DNA from: Phaeotremella fagi
Taxonomy: Eukaryota; Basidiomycota; Tremellomycetes; Tremellales; Phaeotremellaceae
NCBI GenBank assembly: GCA_001599715.1
Contig: BCHU01000002.1
Coordinates: forward strand, 1 to 64,000
Length of the DNA: 64,000 nt
Reading direction: 5' to 3'
Positions 14,326 through 25,523 of this stretch are shown here, in pieces. Below the pieces are notes generated by a model. It was not told the origin of the DNA. It ran no database searches and saw only the letters and a program-made list of their open reading frames with translations. Made by a program: the position numbers and the translations under genes. Position 1 is the first letter of the stretch, and every line of letters begins with the position of its first letter.

Positions 14326-16232
14326 CTATGTATCCTGTAACGACGCCAAGTCCACAACAGGCATGATAATTTCACTCATCAAACTCATCAAAGCGTCAGC
14401 ACTCTGGCGTGAATTTGCCCAAACATCTGAAAAATCCCCAAGAAACGCCGTCAACTCTTCTAACGCAGCCAAAGCACCAGCAGATTCAGCTCCGTTGAGT
14501 GCAGGCGTCCCCGTCATCCCACATGTCACCATGACCAAGACGAGACCAGCGATGAAAGCGGAGCTAGAGTCAGTTTTGCTTCACTCTCACTCACTGTTGA
14601 TTGATTAAAGGACCTTGTTTCCAACCTAGCCCCTTTTGGATTCCCAACAAACGAACCACTTCATAAGCTGCACTGGTACATTTAGCAGTGACACTGGTGT
14701 TGACCTGGCCGTCAAATATCGGCCCCAGGAAAGGACGATGGATGACAACGATGAGAGCTTGGTAATAGGCGTGGAGTGTGATCACCCTGGGGTCAGTGAG
14801 ACTCACACAAGACCTACTTTGAATCGACAGGGAACCCGTCCACAAGTTGGAGTCTAGGAGGAAGTTCATCGTACCTGGGGTCAGTGACGTCCATACACGA
14901 CTCACCAATCACAGCATGCTTGAGAGTACCGCTGCATCTGATCGAACCTCATCTGAGTGGTCCCACTGGAGACGTAAATAGCTTCCACCGCTTGAGACGA
15001 GATGTGAGAGAGACGAGCGTGGTAATTGTGGATTAATCGGACAAGAGGGGTGAACGTAGGTTCAGTGAGTCGTGGAAGGTGTTGGTTTAGATATGCCCGG
15101 GGAAGTTTCGATTCACGACCTAAATAACTCGACCACAGACTAACGTGAGACGATTCCAACCACCACTCACGAATCAACCATCGAACAAGTCCACAAACAA
15201 TGAATCCGATCTGCATCTCTAGCTTCCCAATCTTGAGGCTTTTCATTGTCCAAACCAGGATCGTAACGAAGATGTAGACGAAAATCTTGAGCCAAATTCA
15301 AAGCCAGTCCCAAGTACATGACCGCGAGTCGACTAACGTCAGTGGGAACATTTGTCCACTCACTCCTCTCCACGTCCAGACTTGTACCCGGTCAATGCCA
15401 ACAACCCCCTTATCGTTCCCAGATTCGGATCTGAACACTCTTCTTCTATCATAGCAGAAGCGACTGAAGCAAAAACATCCCCCCTAGACTCGAACAACTC
15501 TGGTGTAGGGAACAGAATCGACCCCTCCTCCATGGTCAAGTACCTGCACCCTATAGCCAACACCACCAAATGAATAAACGGACTGAAATGGTTGTTGCGA
15601 ACTTGTTTGGAACGTGCCAGACCCAATCTAAAATCGTCCTCGATGATGATCTCTGCCCAATCGAGTTGAAGGAAGGCTCTGTCGATGATAATGTTGTGGA
15701 GGTAAAAGTCGACTGAAATGGGAAGGTATCGAGCAGGGGTGGGTTTGAGACGAGGGGTGTATTTGTTGTCGCCTGGGGCTTTTCTGAAAAATGTCGATGT
15801 TGGACCAACGTATCGAAGTGCTCCAGAGGGTTCTAGAGTTAGAGATCCACCTGTGACACCGTTGATGCTAGCGTGACGATCGTGTTGAGAGGATGATGAT
15901 GCAGGGTAACCGATGCTAGATTCCATCTGAGCCAAAACCAGTTGTTCCTCCAACTCTGCTACTCGATCTTGTAGCGCAATGACATTATCCGATCCTAGTC
16001 GTTGCCTGGGGTCAGAAGTGTTGTGCTACGACTCACTTTCTTTTGTCTATAGTGTCGGTGTAATTACACTGCCTGTTGTTGACGACGCACACGGTGCAGA
16101 TTGGCCTCTCCCCGTCACATTTGCAGCGTCGATTGCGGCAGCTGACGTTAGTACTACACCAGGTTTTACTCACGTTTGACATGCAGTTGAAACGTTACGA
16201 CGGGGTGTGGATGAAGACGTGACAGCAGGCAT
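14326..16232 (-). CDS. Zn(II)2Cys6 transcription factor with fungal_trans domain
   Basis: Probable nuclear regulator of the surrounding cluster. The start MPAVTSSSTPRRN leads into a binuclear zinc cluster, C-x2-C-x6-C-x6-C-x2-C-x6-C (ACQTCRNRRCKCDGERPICT then VCVVNNRQC), split by an intron after the second Cys; another intron follows KRK, then a coiled-coil linker RVAELEEQLVLAQ. The middle domain has the fungal_trans features ALRYVGPTSTFF, GLALNLAQDFRLH and the C-terminal YYQALIVVIHRPFLGP. The final exon ends at 14326. Several short introns; not every boundary was fixed. It sits between two Gfo/Idh genes and is convergent with the first, with zero bases between the stop codons. Confidence 0.9.
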
Positions 16233-16311
16233 TGGAATGATAGAAAATGATCAAGATGCAACTTGTTTACGGAAGTACATAAATACGCGGAAGCAAATGC
16301 ATTACAACTAA

Positions 16312-17531
16312 CTACGCCTTGAGCTCTGGAACATCAACCCATGCCCTCTTCTCCCAACTCTGCAATCCTAGCTCTGTAAGTTGAACACCTTTAGCACCCT
16401 CGAGTAGATCGTAATGATAAGGCTCATCCTTGACTACATGTCTCAAAAACATCTCCCACTGGACCTTGAACGCGTTGTCAAAGATTTCCCAATCTGGTAC
16501 ACGAGTCCAAGACGCAAGATGGTCAATAGTAGATGGTACGTCAGGGTTCCAAGTAGGTCTAGGTGTAGCACTTTCGTGTTGAACGACACAGTCCCTCAAA
16601 CCTGCAACGGCTGAACCTTTAATACCATCCACTTGAATGGTCAACAGATCGTCACGTCGAACACGAGTCGTCCATGAAGAGTTGAAGTGAACGACGACAC
16701 CGTTTTGAAGTTCAAAAGTTGCGTACGCTGCGTCGTCTGCTGTACATTTGTATTCTTTACCGTTCTCGTCGACTCTTGTTTTGACACCGATTTGACCGAA
16801 ACAGGATAAAGCTTTGATGGGGCCGAAAAGGTTATGGATAACGTAACGCCAATGGCATAGCTGCAATCAGCTAAGATCTCATTTAGACTCACCATATCTG
16901 TTATCATCCCACCATCATCCTCTTTACGATAATTCCATGAAGGACGTTGAGGAGCGACAGGGTTATCTAACCCAGTGAAAACCCAATAACCGAAATCACC
17001 CTTGACCGAGATGATATCACCGAAAAACCCTTGGTCAATCAAAGTCTTGAGCTTGACCAATCCAGGAAGCCAGAGTTTATCTTGAACTACACCGTGTTTG
17101 ATTCCAGCAGCCTTGGCAACTTGATACAACTCGTAAGCTTCTTCGGTGTTGACTGCGGTTGGTTTCTCGGCGTAAATGTGTTTACCAGCTGCGATAGCTT
17201 TCTTAACCGAGGGACAACGACGACCAGTGGTTTGAGCGTCAAAGTAGATGGTGTTTTTGGGGTCTGCAAGGGCAGCATCGAGATCGACACAGACTGACGA
17301 ACTGTCGAGACCAGCAGCGACTGCTAGTTCATGAAGTTTGACAGCGTTTCTACCGACAAGGACTGGTTCAGGCATAATGACTTCACCGTCTGCGCACTTG
17401 ACACCACCTTGTTTGCGTATGGCGACGATTGATCGTAGTAAATGTTGATTCGTACCCATTCTACCAGTGACACCGTTCATGACAACGCCGACGTGATGGG
17501 TTTTAGCTGTGGTTCCGTTTGTTTTGGACAT
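16312..17531 (-). CDS. Gfo/Idh/MocA family oxidoreductase 2
   Basis: Two exons (17531-16893 and 16860-16312) around a 32-nt intron give 395 aa. The Rossmann region starts VGVVMNGVTGRMGTNQHL; AGKHIYAEKPTAVN carries the conserved Lys of the EKP motif; then GVVQDKLWLPGL, GYWVFTG, and after the intron HWRYVIHNLFGPI. The longer form and the WVFTG/RPSWNYR motifs set it apart from oxidoreductase 1, so the two are unlikely to be redundant. Predicted to oxidise or reduce a sugar- or cyclitol-type compound with NAD(P). It is divergent to the JEN1-like carrier and only 79 bp from the regulator's start codon. Confidence 0.9.
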
Positions 17532-18016
17532 GGTGTTGGGTAGGTTGGGACTGGTGGGTTAGTATGGCTCGCGTCAAGTACTCACAGTGGGGATGAAATT
17601 GTTGATAATGTTAAAACGAAAGACAATTCGCTTGATATATTTGTGAACAATTCCACAACTCCTATCCAGGTGATCACTGAAGTTGTTTTCCGTTAGTTTA
17701 TCCAGACTCCATGCATCCGGTCCGACTGGAGCCGAGTGGCAGTGGCAGTGGTGACCTTTGACGCTAAATATCAGCTGACGGCTTCGGAATTGAATCTCTC
17801 ACTGAAAGCCTAGCCCTTAACTCCCCATACAAAAACCCCAGCCCTGAACACACCTCCGTATGCATTTAGGAAGTACTTTTACGATCCAGTTGCCGCAGTA
17901 CCCGTGGTGACCCACAGGGGGCGTGTTCCTATTGTTCTGACATACATAAACTGGGAATAAACTGGAACGAGGAAGGAATCTCTTCCCATCCCCACAATAG
18001 TTATATTCCGATTACT
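17532..18016. promoter_or_regulatory. Divergent promoter, oxidoreductase 2 / JEN1-like carrier
   Basis: 485 bp between divergent ATGs. It contains a CGG-N11-CCG site (17718-17734), a GTGGCAGTGGCAGTGG run and a C-rich tract CCCCATACAAAAACCCC near 17823. No ORF of note. Confidence 0.4.
17718..17734. promoter_or_regulatory. CGG-N11-CCG (Gal4-type spacing) candidate site
   Basis: CGG at 17718-17720 and CCG at 17732-17734 with an 11-base gap, in the promoter between oxidoreductase 2 and the carboxylate carrier. The central base is C, not the A/T usual for Gal4. A candidate target of the cluster's zinc-cluster regulator. Confidence 0.35.
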
Positions 18017-19781
18017 ATGACTTTCCTCGATACACTGAGTAAGTAGTGAAACTGATTTCACTGACCTTTCCAGTTTCCAATCTTCCAAAACTCCCTCCAA
18101 AGGAAGAGCGAGATGTAAGCCAGCTCAAAGTCCAGATCTAACCTACATAGGCTGGAGGACCTAAAAACCCTATCAAGATCGTGATGACCTTGACGCCACT
18201 TCAACTTGCGTTCTTTTTCAGTGGTTGGCTGGTAGGTTTGACACTTTGGCATAACTGACTTCAGGCCTGGGTATGCGATGCTATCGATTTCTTCGCTGTT
18301 TCATTGTCCACTGCAAGACTTGGACCATACTTTGGTGTACCAGTGGCCCAGGTTACACTAAGTATAACTCTTACACTGTTGTTCAGACCACTAGGCGCTT
18401 TAATCTTTGGTCTGCTTGGTGATCGCTACGGTCGTAAATGGCCCCTCATCGCCAACATGGTTATCCTCGCTGCGTTCTCGTTGGGTACTGGATTTGCCCA
18501 ATCGTTCGATGTCTTCCTAGCCATGAGATCTTTCGTAAGTCACTTTGGTCGACTCACACTAACTTTAGTTCGGTATCGCCATGGGAGGAGTTTGGGGTTT
18601 GGCCGTGGCAGGTTCGCTCGAGAACATGCCAGTCGCTGCTCGTGGTTTGTTCAGTGGTCTCTTCCAACTCGGTTACCCAGTTGGTTATTTGATCATCGCC
18701 GCTGTCAATCTCAACAGTACTGTCGCTACCGGATCCAATTGGAGAATCTTGTTCTTTACCGGTGCAGGGTTCTCAGCTGCGTGTGCTGTTATTCGAATGT
18801 TGATTCCAGAATCGACCTACTTTGTTGAACGAAGATCCAAGGTCAAAGCTGAATCTGACGGTATGGTTGATCGAAGAAAGAACTCGGTTTTCTTGAAAGA
18901 AATCTGGAACATGTTGAAAGTCCACTGGGTCCGTTGCATCTTTGGTCTTGTTCTAATGACGTGAGTGAGAGTTTTGTTCCAGGCTAACGTCCAGAGCCTT
19001 CAACTTTTACTCCCATGGGTCTCAAGATCTTTACCCAACCTATATCCAAGTCGGTAAAGGTCTTACACCTTACCTGGCCACTGTCACGACTATCATTGGA
19101 AACTGTGGAGCAATCACAGGTTGTTTCATCGGTGGTTACGTCTCTCAATATCTTGGACGAAGACTTACCATCATTTCGTTCGCTGTGTTCTGTTGCGTCA
19201 TGCTTCCCCTGTGGCTCTTGCCAACGAGTTTCGCAGGTCTAGCTGCTGGAGCTTTCTTCGTCCAAGCCGGTGTACAGGGAGCGTACGGTGTTATTCCAGT
19301 TTATTTGTCCGAAATTTCACCCGTCGCTTTCCGTGCTGCTTTCCCAGGTATCTGTTATCAATTGGGAAACATGGTCAGTTCAGCAGCTGCTCAAATCGAA
19401 GCCACTGCGGGTGAAAAGTTGAGAGATCCTGTAACGAATGTTCCTGCTTATGGTCTGGTGTCTGCTATATTGATTGCGGTAAGTTGTGACTGTGATTGAA
19501 GACTTGTTCTAACTCGTTTTAGGTCTCCGCTGGGGTGGTCATTGTTTGCTGTATCATTGGTAAAGAACAACACGGCGCCAACTTTGAGCATGGTCGTGCT
19601 GCTTTCGAGAAAGATGCAGGGTTGGATGTTAGTAAGTGTATTCAACTACAAACTTGACTGGGCTGATGAATCACCAGTCGATAACGACAAAGTCGAAGAG
19701 AGAGAAATGTCAACTCACCGGGGTGAAGCAGATATTGAAAAGGATATTGGTGTTCATGATGAATATGCTGAAAGAAAATAA
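18017..19781 (+). CDS. JEN1: JEN1-type monocarboxylate/proton symporter
   Basis: Plasma-membrane carrier of lactate/pyruvate-type or dicarboxylic acids (SHS family, MFS). Eight exons with introns of 33-46 nt give 500 aa: 18017-18038, 18074-18114, 18151-18231, 18265-18534, 18569-18960, 18995-19478, 19523-19631, 19678-19781. The Jen signature N-x2-S-H-x-S-Q-D-x3-T is complete as NFYSHGSQDLYPT (19002-19040). Other family marks: AWVCDAIDFFAVSL in TM1, GDRYGRKWP, GVWGLAVAGSLENMP, PESTYFVERR, YGVIPVYLSEISP. The acidic C-terminal tail ends DEYAERK. Its place in this cluster suggests a substrate other than lactate, perhaps the acid that the neighbouring enzymes break down. Confidence 0.92.
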
Positions 19782-20148
19782 GGATTAATATGCAGTTGAC
19801 GAATGGTTTTGATAGTCCGATGTATTCATGTAACATTGCATTTTGAGGCAAACGAGAGCTTTTAACATCACACCCCTGCTAAGCTATAGACCAGCAATAA
19901 CACGAAATGGGAACATGGGCTGCTACTTGTGAATTATCCTATCCCAAGTCTTTTAAGAGGAAGTTGACATGTCAAGTTTTGAATACCCTTCAATCTCGTT
20001 TCCGCCTGAATGGAAGTGTATCATAACTCAAATTCTCATATTACCACCAACGAGCCTTGTACGGCACCGTGCTCCTCAATGGCAAAATTAACACTGCAGT
20101 GACAATTCTCTCCAAATCAAAACTAATACATCAAAACCAGTACAAAAT
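19782..20148. other. Convergent intergenic stretch
   Basis: 3' flanks of the JEN1-like and dehydroquinase genes; no gene or motif seen. Confidence 0.6.
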
Positions 20149-20788
20149 CTAATGACCGTTGGATTTCACATCAGCAACAACATTGTCCTTGCTTGGGAAT
20201 TTCTTCTCATGGTTGAGTATCAAGTCGATGGCGATGGAATAACCTTTAACACCGCAACCCATCTGCTGGTTAGTTCTATCACCATTTCCAGACTTACCAA
20301 AACAGCTGTAGCTTTGTCATGGAACACAGAGTGGTGTCTCCATTCCTCTCTAGCGTGAATGTTGGCAACGTGGAGCTACGAGTCAGCCACTATCTCACCA
20401 ATAAAACCTACCTCAATGAATGGAATAGCAACACCTAAAAGAGCGTCTCTGATGGCGACAGAGTAATGCGTCCAACCACCTGGGTTAAGAACGATACCAT
20501 CGGTACCGTCCGTTCTGGCAGCTTGAATTCTGTCGACGACTGCACCTTCCCAGTTACTGGCTGTCAGTTTTGTTTTACCGTTTGACATACCTCTGGAAGA
20601 AATCAATGTGAGCACCTTCAGCTTTGGCTTGTTTGGTACCAGCAGCAACAACGTCGTCAAGAGTTTCAGAACCGTAGACTAAGGTTAGCAAGTTACGACA
20701 GCAACAACCCACTGTGAGGTTCTCTAACACCTAAAAGGTTCAAGTTAGGACCGTTGATGACCAAGACAGACTTTTGACCGTTAAGCAT
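20149..20788 (-). CDS. Type II 3-dehydroquinate dehydratase (catabolic dehydroquinase, QutE/Qa-2 type)
   Basis: Converts 3-dehydroquinate to 3-dehydroshikimate. Five exons (20788-20713, 20678-20591, 20556-20412, 20375-20298, 20265-20149), introns of 32-36 nt, give 167 aa, normal for the dodecameric type II enzyme. Motifs: [18 protein letters not shown] with the catalytic Arg and Tyr, [52 protein letters not shown] (the usual FIEVHISNxHAREEFRH) and a GYSIAIDL ending. In fungi the biosynthetic step is done by the type I domain of AROM; a free type II enzyme belongs to quinate/shikimate catabolism. No dehydroshikimate dehydratase or classical quinate dehydrogenase is seen nearby. Confidence 0.95.
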
Positions 20789-21082
20789 TGTGGAAAGATG
20801 GATGATAAGTGACAAATTGAGAAGTGTGATTGATATTAATGTGGACTACCCCGTTCTAGACTCCAACACAGGAATCGCTCTTCCTACCCCTGACCGGTTA
20901 CTTCGCCCCGCAAGGAAGACGTTACAATTCCGACAGGAATTTGGGGAAGAACGTGGGTGAATGTCAGGTGAACCGGAAGTGTTTTCCCAGGGCGGAGTAC
21001 TCCTTACGAGATCTGGTAGACGAATCTAGACACGAAGATCAGACTTATTCTCCATTGACAACATTCATCAACAACCATCCAA
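20789..21082. promoter_or_regulatory. Divergent promoter, dehydroquinase / SDR
   Basis: 294 bp between divergent ATGs. CCGG words near 20895 and AACCGGA at 20971-20977; a perfect 10-bp palindrome GGAGTACTCC at 20994-21003 about 80 bp upstream of the SDR ATG. The AACCGGA word recurs in the promoter at 12917. Confidence 0.4.
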
Positions 21083-22033
21083 ATGTCCAACCCAGATAGT
21101 CTAGCACCAACTCCACGTATCCCCTCAAGAGATCTATTCTCCTTGACTGGTCAAACAGCTCTTATCACTGGTGGCAGCAGAGGTGAGTTGGACGATAGAA
21201 CTCAGCTAAACACTAGGTATCGGTCAAGCAATTGCTCTAGCATTAGCAGAAGCAGGTGCCAGTATCGTCCTAGCTCAAAGAGACGTTTCCAACACCACAA
21301 CGAAAGATTTGATTCTTGCTTTACCCCAACCCCAGAAAGTTGATATCATCAAATGCGATCTCAACGATTTGGAGGACGTCAAGAAAGTCTTCCCAAGGGC
21401 TTTGGAGGTGGCTCCTGAGATTCACATTCTCGTCAATTGCGGTGGAATGTTGATGAGAGAGGACAGTGTGAACGTTTTGGAAGCTGATTGGAACACTGTA
21501 AGTGAACAGGAGGAATTTCACTAATCCACAGGTCTTGAACATCAACCTAAACTCGTTGTTCCTCCTGTCGCAAGACGCTGGAAGACATTTTATCCCCCTA
21601 CGTCGTGGAAAGATTATCAACATTGCATCTCTCAACTCCTTCATCGGTGGTTTCAGAGTCGCCTCCTATTCAGCAGCTAAAGCCGCTGTTGGGGGTGTAA
21701 CAAAGGCTTTATCCAACGAATGGGCAAAATACAACATTACCGTTAACGCAATCGCGCCAGGCAGTATCGCAACCGACATGTAAGTCAGACTAAAACCACT
21801 GCTGACCCGCAGTAACACTGAAGCACGAAAGAATCCTGAATTCATCGCTGCAAGACTTGCTGGTACTCCAGGTGGTCGATGGGGTGCACCAGAGGATTTC
21901 GCAGGTCCAGCAGTGTTCTTAGCATCCGCTGCGAGTCAATTCATAACGGGAGAAACGATCACTGTCGATGGGGTAAGTGTGTAGATTGACTCTTGCTAAC
22001 TTCCAGGGTGCCATGGCTAAAGGTCCTATCTAG
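21083..22033 (+). CDS. Short-chain dehydrogenase, KduD-like (2-dehydro-3-deoxy-D-gluconate 5-dehydrogenase type)
   Basis: NAD(P)-dependent oxidoreductase. Exons 21083-21182, 21217-21497, 21532-21779, 21813-21972 and 22007-22033 (introns 33-34 nt) give 271 aa. Classical SDR motifs: TGGSRGIG cofactor loop, LVNCGGM (NNAG variant), catalytic Ser in NIASLNS, YSAAK with the catalytic Tyr and Lys, and [11 protein letters not shown]. The pattern [36 protein letters not shown] and the TVDGG end is that of KduD, which works on keto-deoxy-uronates; related SDRs act on gluconate or quinate-like compounds. Divergent to the dehydroquinase gene, which supports a shared catabolic role. Confidence 0.9.
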
Positions 22034-22149
22034 GGGTTATATTCGTATCATATCAGGTGTTATTATTCGTATGCATATCTGGCCCAGTGAATGAAATCAT
22101 AAGTACATATCATAGATACCGAAAAAGAAACAGAACGTCAAAAGTAACC

Positions 22150-23533
22150 TATGAAGGCATGTTAAGATAAGCACCAGCGGCTTGAGCGCTTTGGTATAAA
22201 CTTGAACGACGTTCAGATCTAGCGGAAAGAGATTGATCCGTTCCAGATCTAGAGTTAGAGTGAACTACTGGACAACTCACCTTGGCATCGGGGTAAGACT
22301 ATCTTGCCATGGTTCAAGACATGACAAAGGAACTACACCTCTGTTTCCAGTTTGATCTTCACAGAGTGACCATCCGTCGTCGTACATGGCGTGGAGATAG
22401 AGTTGTTGACCAGGGGTGATGGCTATTGTCAGCGGGGTCGTTGCTACTAACCTACCCAACTCATCCTCCAAACTTCTGACGAATCCAACTTTGACTCGCA
22501 CCATTGATCCATCTCTGAGACCACCTCCAGCAACTAGAGGTGCGGCAGCAGCACCTACACCAGCAGTGTTCTCAGCAGGCGTGACGACCTCTTGATAAAC
22601 GTTAGCTGGTTGAACTGGGTATTCTTGGAATCCAGGTTGTGGTTGAGAATAATCCTGTTGAGGGTAGGCAACGTAGGAAGCGTTATATGATTCCTGGGGG
22701 TTATGGGCTTCAGCGTAGGTGGGTTGATAAGCGGGCTCATCGATTGTTGGATAAGTCGGTTCGTTTGAATAGGTATCTGCTGGATAGTGGGTATCGTGCA
22801 TGGGGAAAGATTGTGAAGGGGCGTCGTACTGATTGTCAGTGGGGAAAAGACTTCGACCTACTCTTGGTTTCTCCCAAGCTGGTTCGTCGTCGACCACTGG
22901 TGCACCCCATGGTTCCATCATCGCGCTGCGTCTACGAGTTCGTCTTTCACGTTGCTTCTTTCTGATAGATCGAGTGGCGATGACGGCGATGGCGATGATC
23001 ACAACAACGCCTCCGGCGATGATACCAGCGAGCTATCGGTCAGTCTCAAGCTGAATGAACCACTTACAGCTCCAACACTGAGTCCTGATCCACCTACACC
23101 GTTGCTTGATCCACTTGCAGCGGCTACAGTCACGGTACTGGTGGTGGAATACGAGGTAGTGAGCTGTTTAGGAACAGAAGTTGGGGTAACTGTTATCACA
23201 GGTGTTGAAGTCGTGGACGTGGTTGAAGTTGTAGTTGGTGTCGACGAAGTGGTCGTGGTTGAAGTGGTCGAGGTGGTTGACGAAGACGAGGAAGTACTTG
23301 AGGACGAAGACGAGCTTGAAGAGGACAAGGAGGTCGTGGACGTTTTCGAGGTGGATGAAGCAGTTGCTAAAGGTCAGTGACGAAACGGGTCTACACTCAC
23401 TGACTGGAGTCGCTGGATTCTGGGAAGCGGAGGTAGTTGTCGTAGTCGATGTCGTGGTAGTTGAGGATGACATTTTGGTTGGATCTAAACCAGGTAAGAG
23501 GCCGTCCAGTGGGTTGGAAAATATGTCTGCCAT
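22150..23533 (-). CDS. Ser/Thr-rich single-pass membrane protein with cytoplasmic SH3 domain
   Basis: Likely plasma-membrane or wall-stress sensor-like protein. From the N terminus: a short start MADIFSNPL without clear signal peptide; a Ser/Thr-rich mucin-like region (about 23480-23080) suited to O-mannosylation; a membrane span (IIAGGVVVIIAIAVIA) followed by a basic stop-transfer RKKQRERRTRRR; a Tyr/Pro/Gln-rich cytoplasmic linker; and an SH3 domain with DEL, AMYDDGW and RGVVPLSCLEPW. At least four introns. A 33-nt intron in the SH3 (about 22426-22458, GTAGGT...CTGACAATAG) is a multiple of three, so an unspliced reading stays open, but removing it restores a normal SH3. A 32-nt intron (22249-22280) adds a final exon ending LNMPS. 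Possible link to polarity or osmosensing is inference. Confidence 0.82.
23240..23345. repeat. Ser/Thr codon microsatellite inside the membrane-protein gene
   Basis: A run of near-identical GAC/GAA/GTG triplets (plus strand), coding Ser and Thr on the minus strand. Likely length-variable between strains. Confidence 0.6.
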
Positions 23534-24450
23534 GGTGGATCAGTTGAGTTCAAGTTTGGTGTAAGTAGGACACCAGGTCCGTCAAAGAATGAAAAAATAG
23601 GGATCAAGTGAAAGAATGACCAGGAAGATGGGAGATGAAAATACAAATGGAAAGGGGGATCATGACTCTACCAATCACTCACAGTCAAAGGCTCAACGGG
23701 GTAAACGGGGTCGATCGTGAAAGGAGTACAAGATGAGTCACCCTTGCAGTCTCTGGTACGTAATTGGGTTGATGAAAAGAAGGATGAGTTGAAACGGGGT
23801 CTAGTAGACTAGTCAACTGTATTGATAGAGAATGGAAGAAGGTTTGTTTCGAATGTTGAGACGCCAGCACGGGCTAAGATTGGTGGTATGGATTGTAATT
23901 TCGCCTGGGCTGTTGAAGTGGGTTAACGAGTGTTAGTATAAAGAAGGAAAGAACAAGACGACGAGGATGGGATGGGAATAAGATGGATATGAGATGTAGA
24001 TGAAGATGAGAGGAGATGAAGTAGATGTTCTAGACGCACTGACTGAGTACTGTTGCTTAACGCGTCCGAGCAAAGCTTTAACGGGGAGGAGGGCGCTATT
24101 TGGCGTTGAGTTGTTTCAGTCGTTCGTCGTCAAGAAGAGAGAGTGAGAGAGTGATCTTTTGATATATTGCTGAAAGTCTTTATCAGAGTAGGTGAAGTAC
24201 GATTATAATTACCCAGGGCTCCTTGTGTCAACAAACTGAGAAAACAACGAAAAAACTCAAGACATCAACAACCCTCTTTATTCACCCTGAAAATTACAGT
24301 AAACAAACCTCCAAAACGCGTGACTAAATTAACGATCTACTGCATCCATTGGGTCTGGACTAATTTATAAACTCTCAATCCTATGCACAGTCAATTACGA
24401 GATGCTGTAGATCGGGAGGTTGATTCTCAGATGCATATGAACTCATACCA
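23534..24450. other. Long 5' flank, purine-rich, without visible gene
   Basis: Upstream of the membrane-protein gene (minus strand). Contains a GA-rich tract (about 23935-24030, CT-rich on the coding strand, as in a promoter) and two ACGCGT words (24060-24065 and 24316-24321). No ORF with support. Confidence 0.5.
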
Positions 24451-25523
24451 CTACGCTCTCCATCCACCCCACCCCACCCAACGCCCTTTCTCACCTTCCC
24501 ATTTACCCATAGCATCATCTCCCAATCGAACAACAACCCAACCGTCCTTTAGCCAAGATTCGAGGAATGTGGTGAGCTGGAGGATCAGCATTACTCTGTG
24601 ATGAAAACATACCACATCAGATGATCTAAGTTCTACCACTATCAAAACTACCGTTCTGTCTGTCCCAAAATATCTCAAAGTGTCGATAAAAGGTTGCACG
24701 AGATTTTCGTTATAGATACAGTCAACAGCTAGTATCAAATCATAAGGGTTCCCAGTGAATTTCTTTTTTGAGTTGGAAATATCGACCCAATCGATTTCGT
24801 CTAGAATAACACCACCCGACGAAATGGGTACACGATTGAGTTCTAAATTCTTCTTTATCAATCCCAAATTGTCGAATCTATCCGAGACGGTGTATGAAGC
24901 TGTAAGGTTGGAGAGAAGGATCGCGAGTAGACCAGTTCCTGCACCTAACTCTAGAACACGTTTGGATTTTAAATCGGGAAAGAGGGGTTGGGATTCGGGA
25001 AGAGGTTGATACGTCTGTCTAAGAATATGATGTGCAAAGTACAGACTGAATTTAGCCTAATTCTATAGATTGATCACCTTGAACGCCATAGAACACTACC
25101 TGTAAGATGAGTACTGATTCCTATTCGCACCTTACCAGTATCACCCTTTCTAGATTTCAGAGCAGATATATCCTGTAGCAACTCGACACTAACATTCTCG
25201 ACGATCCCTTTCCCTTTGACAGTCTTTGTAGGTTTCCGTGAATGTCGCCCAGAGGTATGAACGGATACTACTGGAGTTGAATCGATACAATGCGTCAAAT
25301 CAAGATCGATACTGATGATTGATTTTTTCGGATCATAAAACCCCAATCCACCGATGTCCGACAGAGTCGATAGATTCATGTAAAGTTCCATGATCTGAGG
25401 TTAGTTGTTGAGCAGTAAACAACCCACCTCCTCATCAGCGTTCTCTACTCTAACACTGTCAGCTTGGAAACTGATCGTCCCGTGTGGACATTTAGGTATA
25501 TCATCTGGAGCCTCTTCGACCAT
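24451..25523 (-). CDS. METTL21-type (methyltransferase family 16) protein methyltransferase
   Basis: SAM-dependent methylation of a protein lysine, by family resemblance; substrate unknown. Start MVEEAPDDIPKCPHG; SAM-binding motif I is VLELGAGTGLLAILLS; motif Post-I is YTVSDRFDNL; a family motif DLILAVDCIYNENLVQPF follows, matching METTL21/EFM6/RKM5 proteins; then VVELRSSDV and FLESWLKDGWVVVRL. Several introns of about 33-36 nt, one of which (GTATGT...CTCCAG, near 24580-24615) is an in-frame 36-mer that restores the family spacing when removed. The C-terminal WEGEKGRWVGWGGWRA tail is not typical. Yeast homologues modify elongation factors or ribosomal proteins. Confidence 0.82.
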
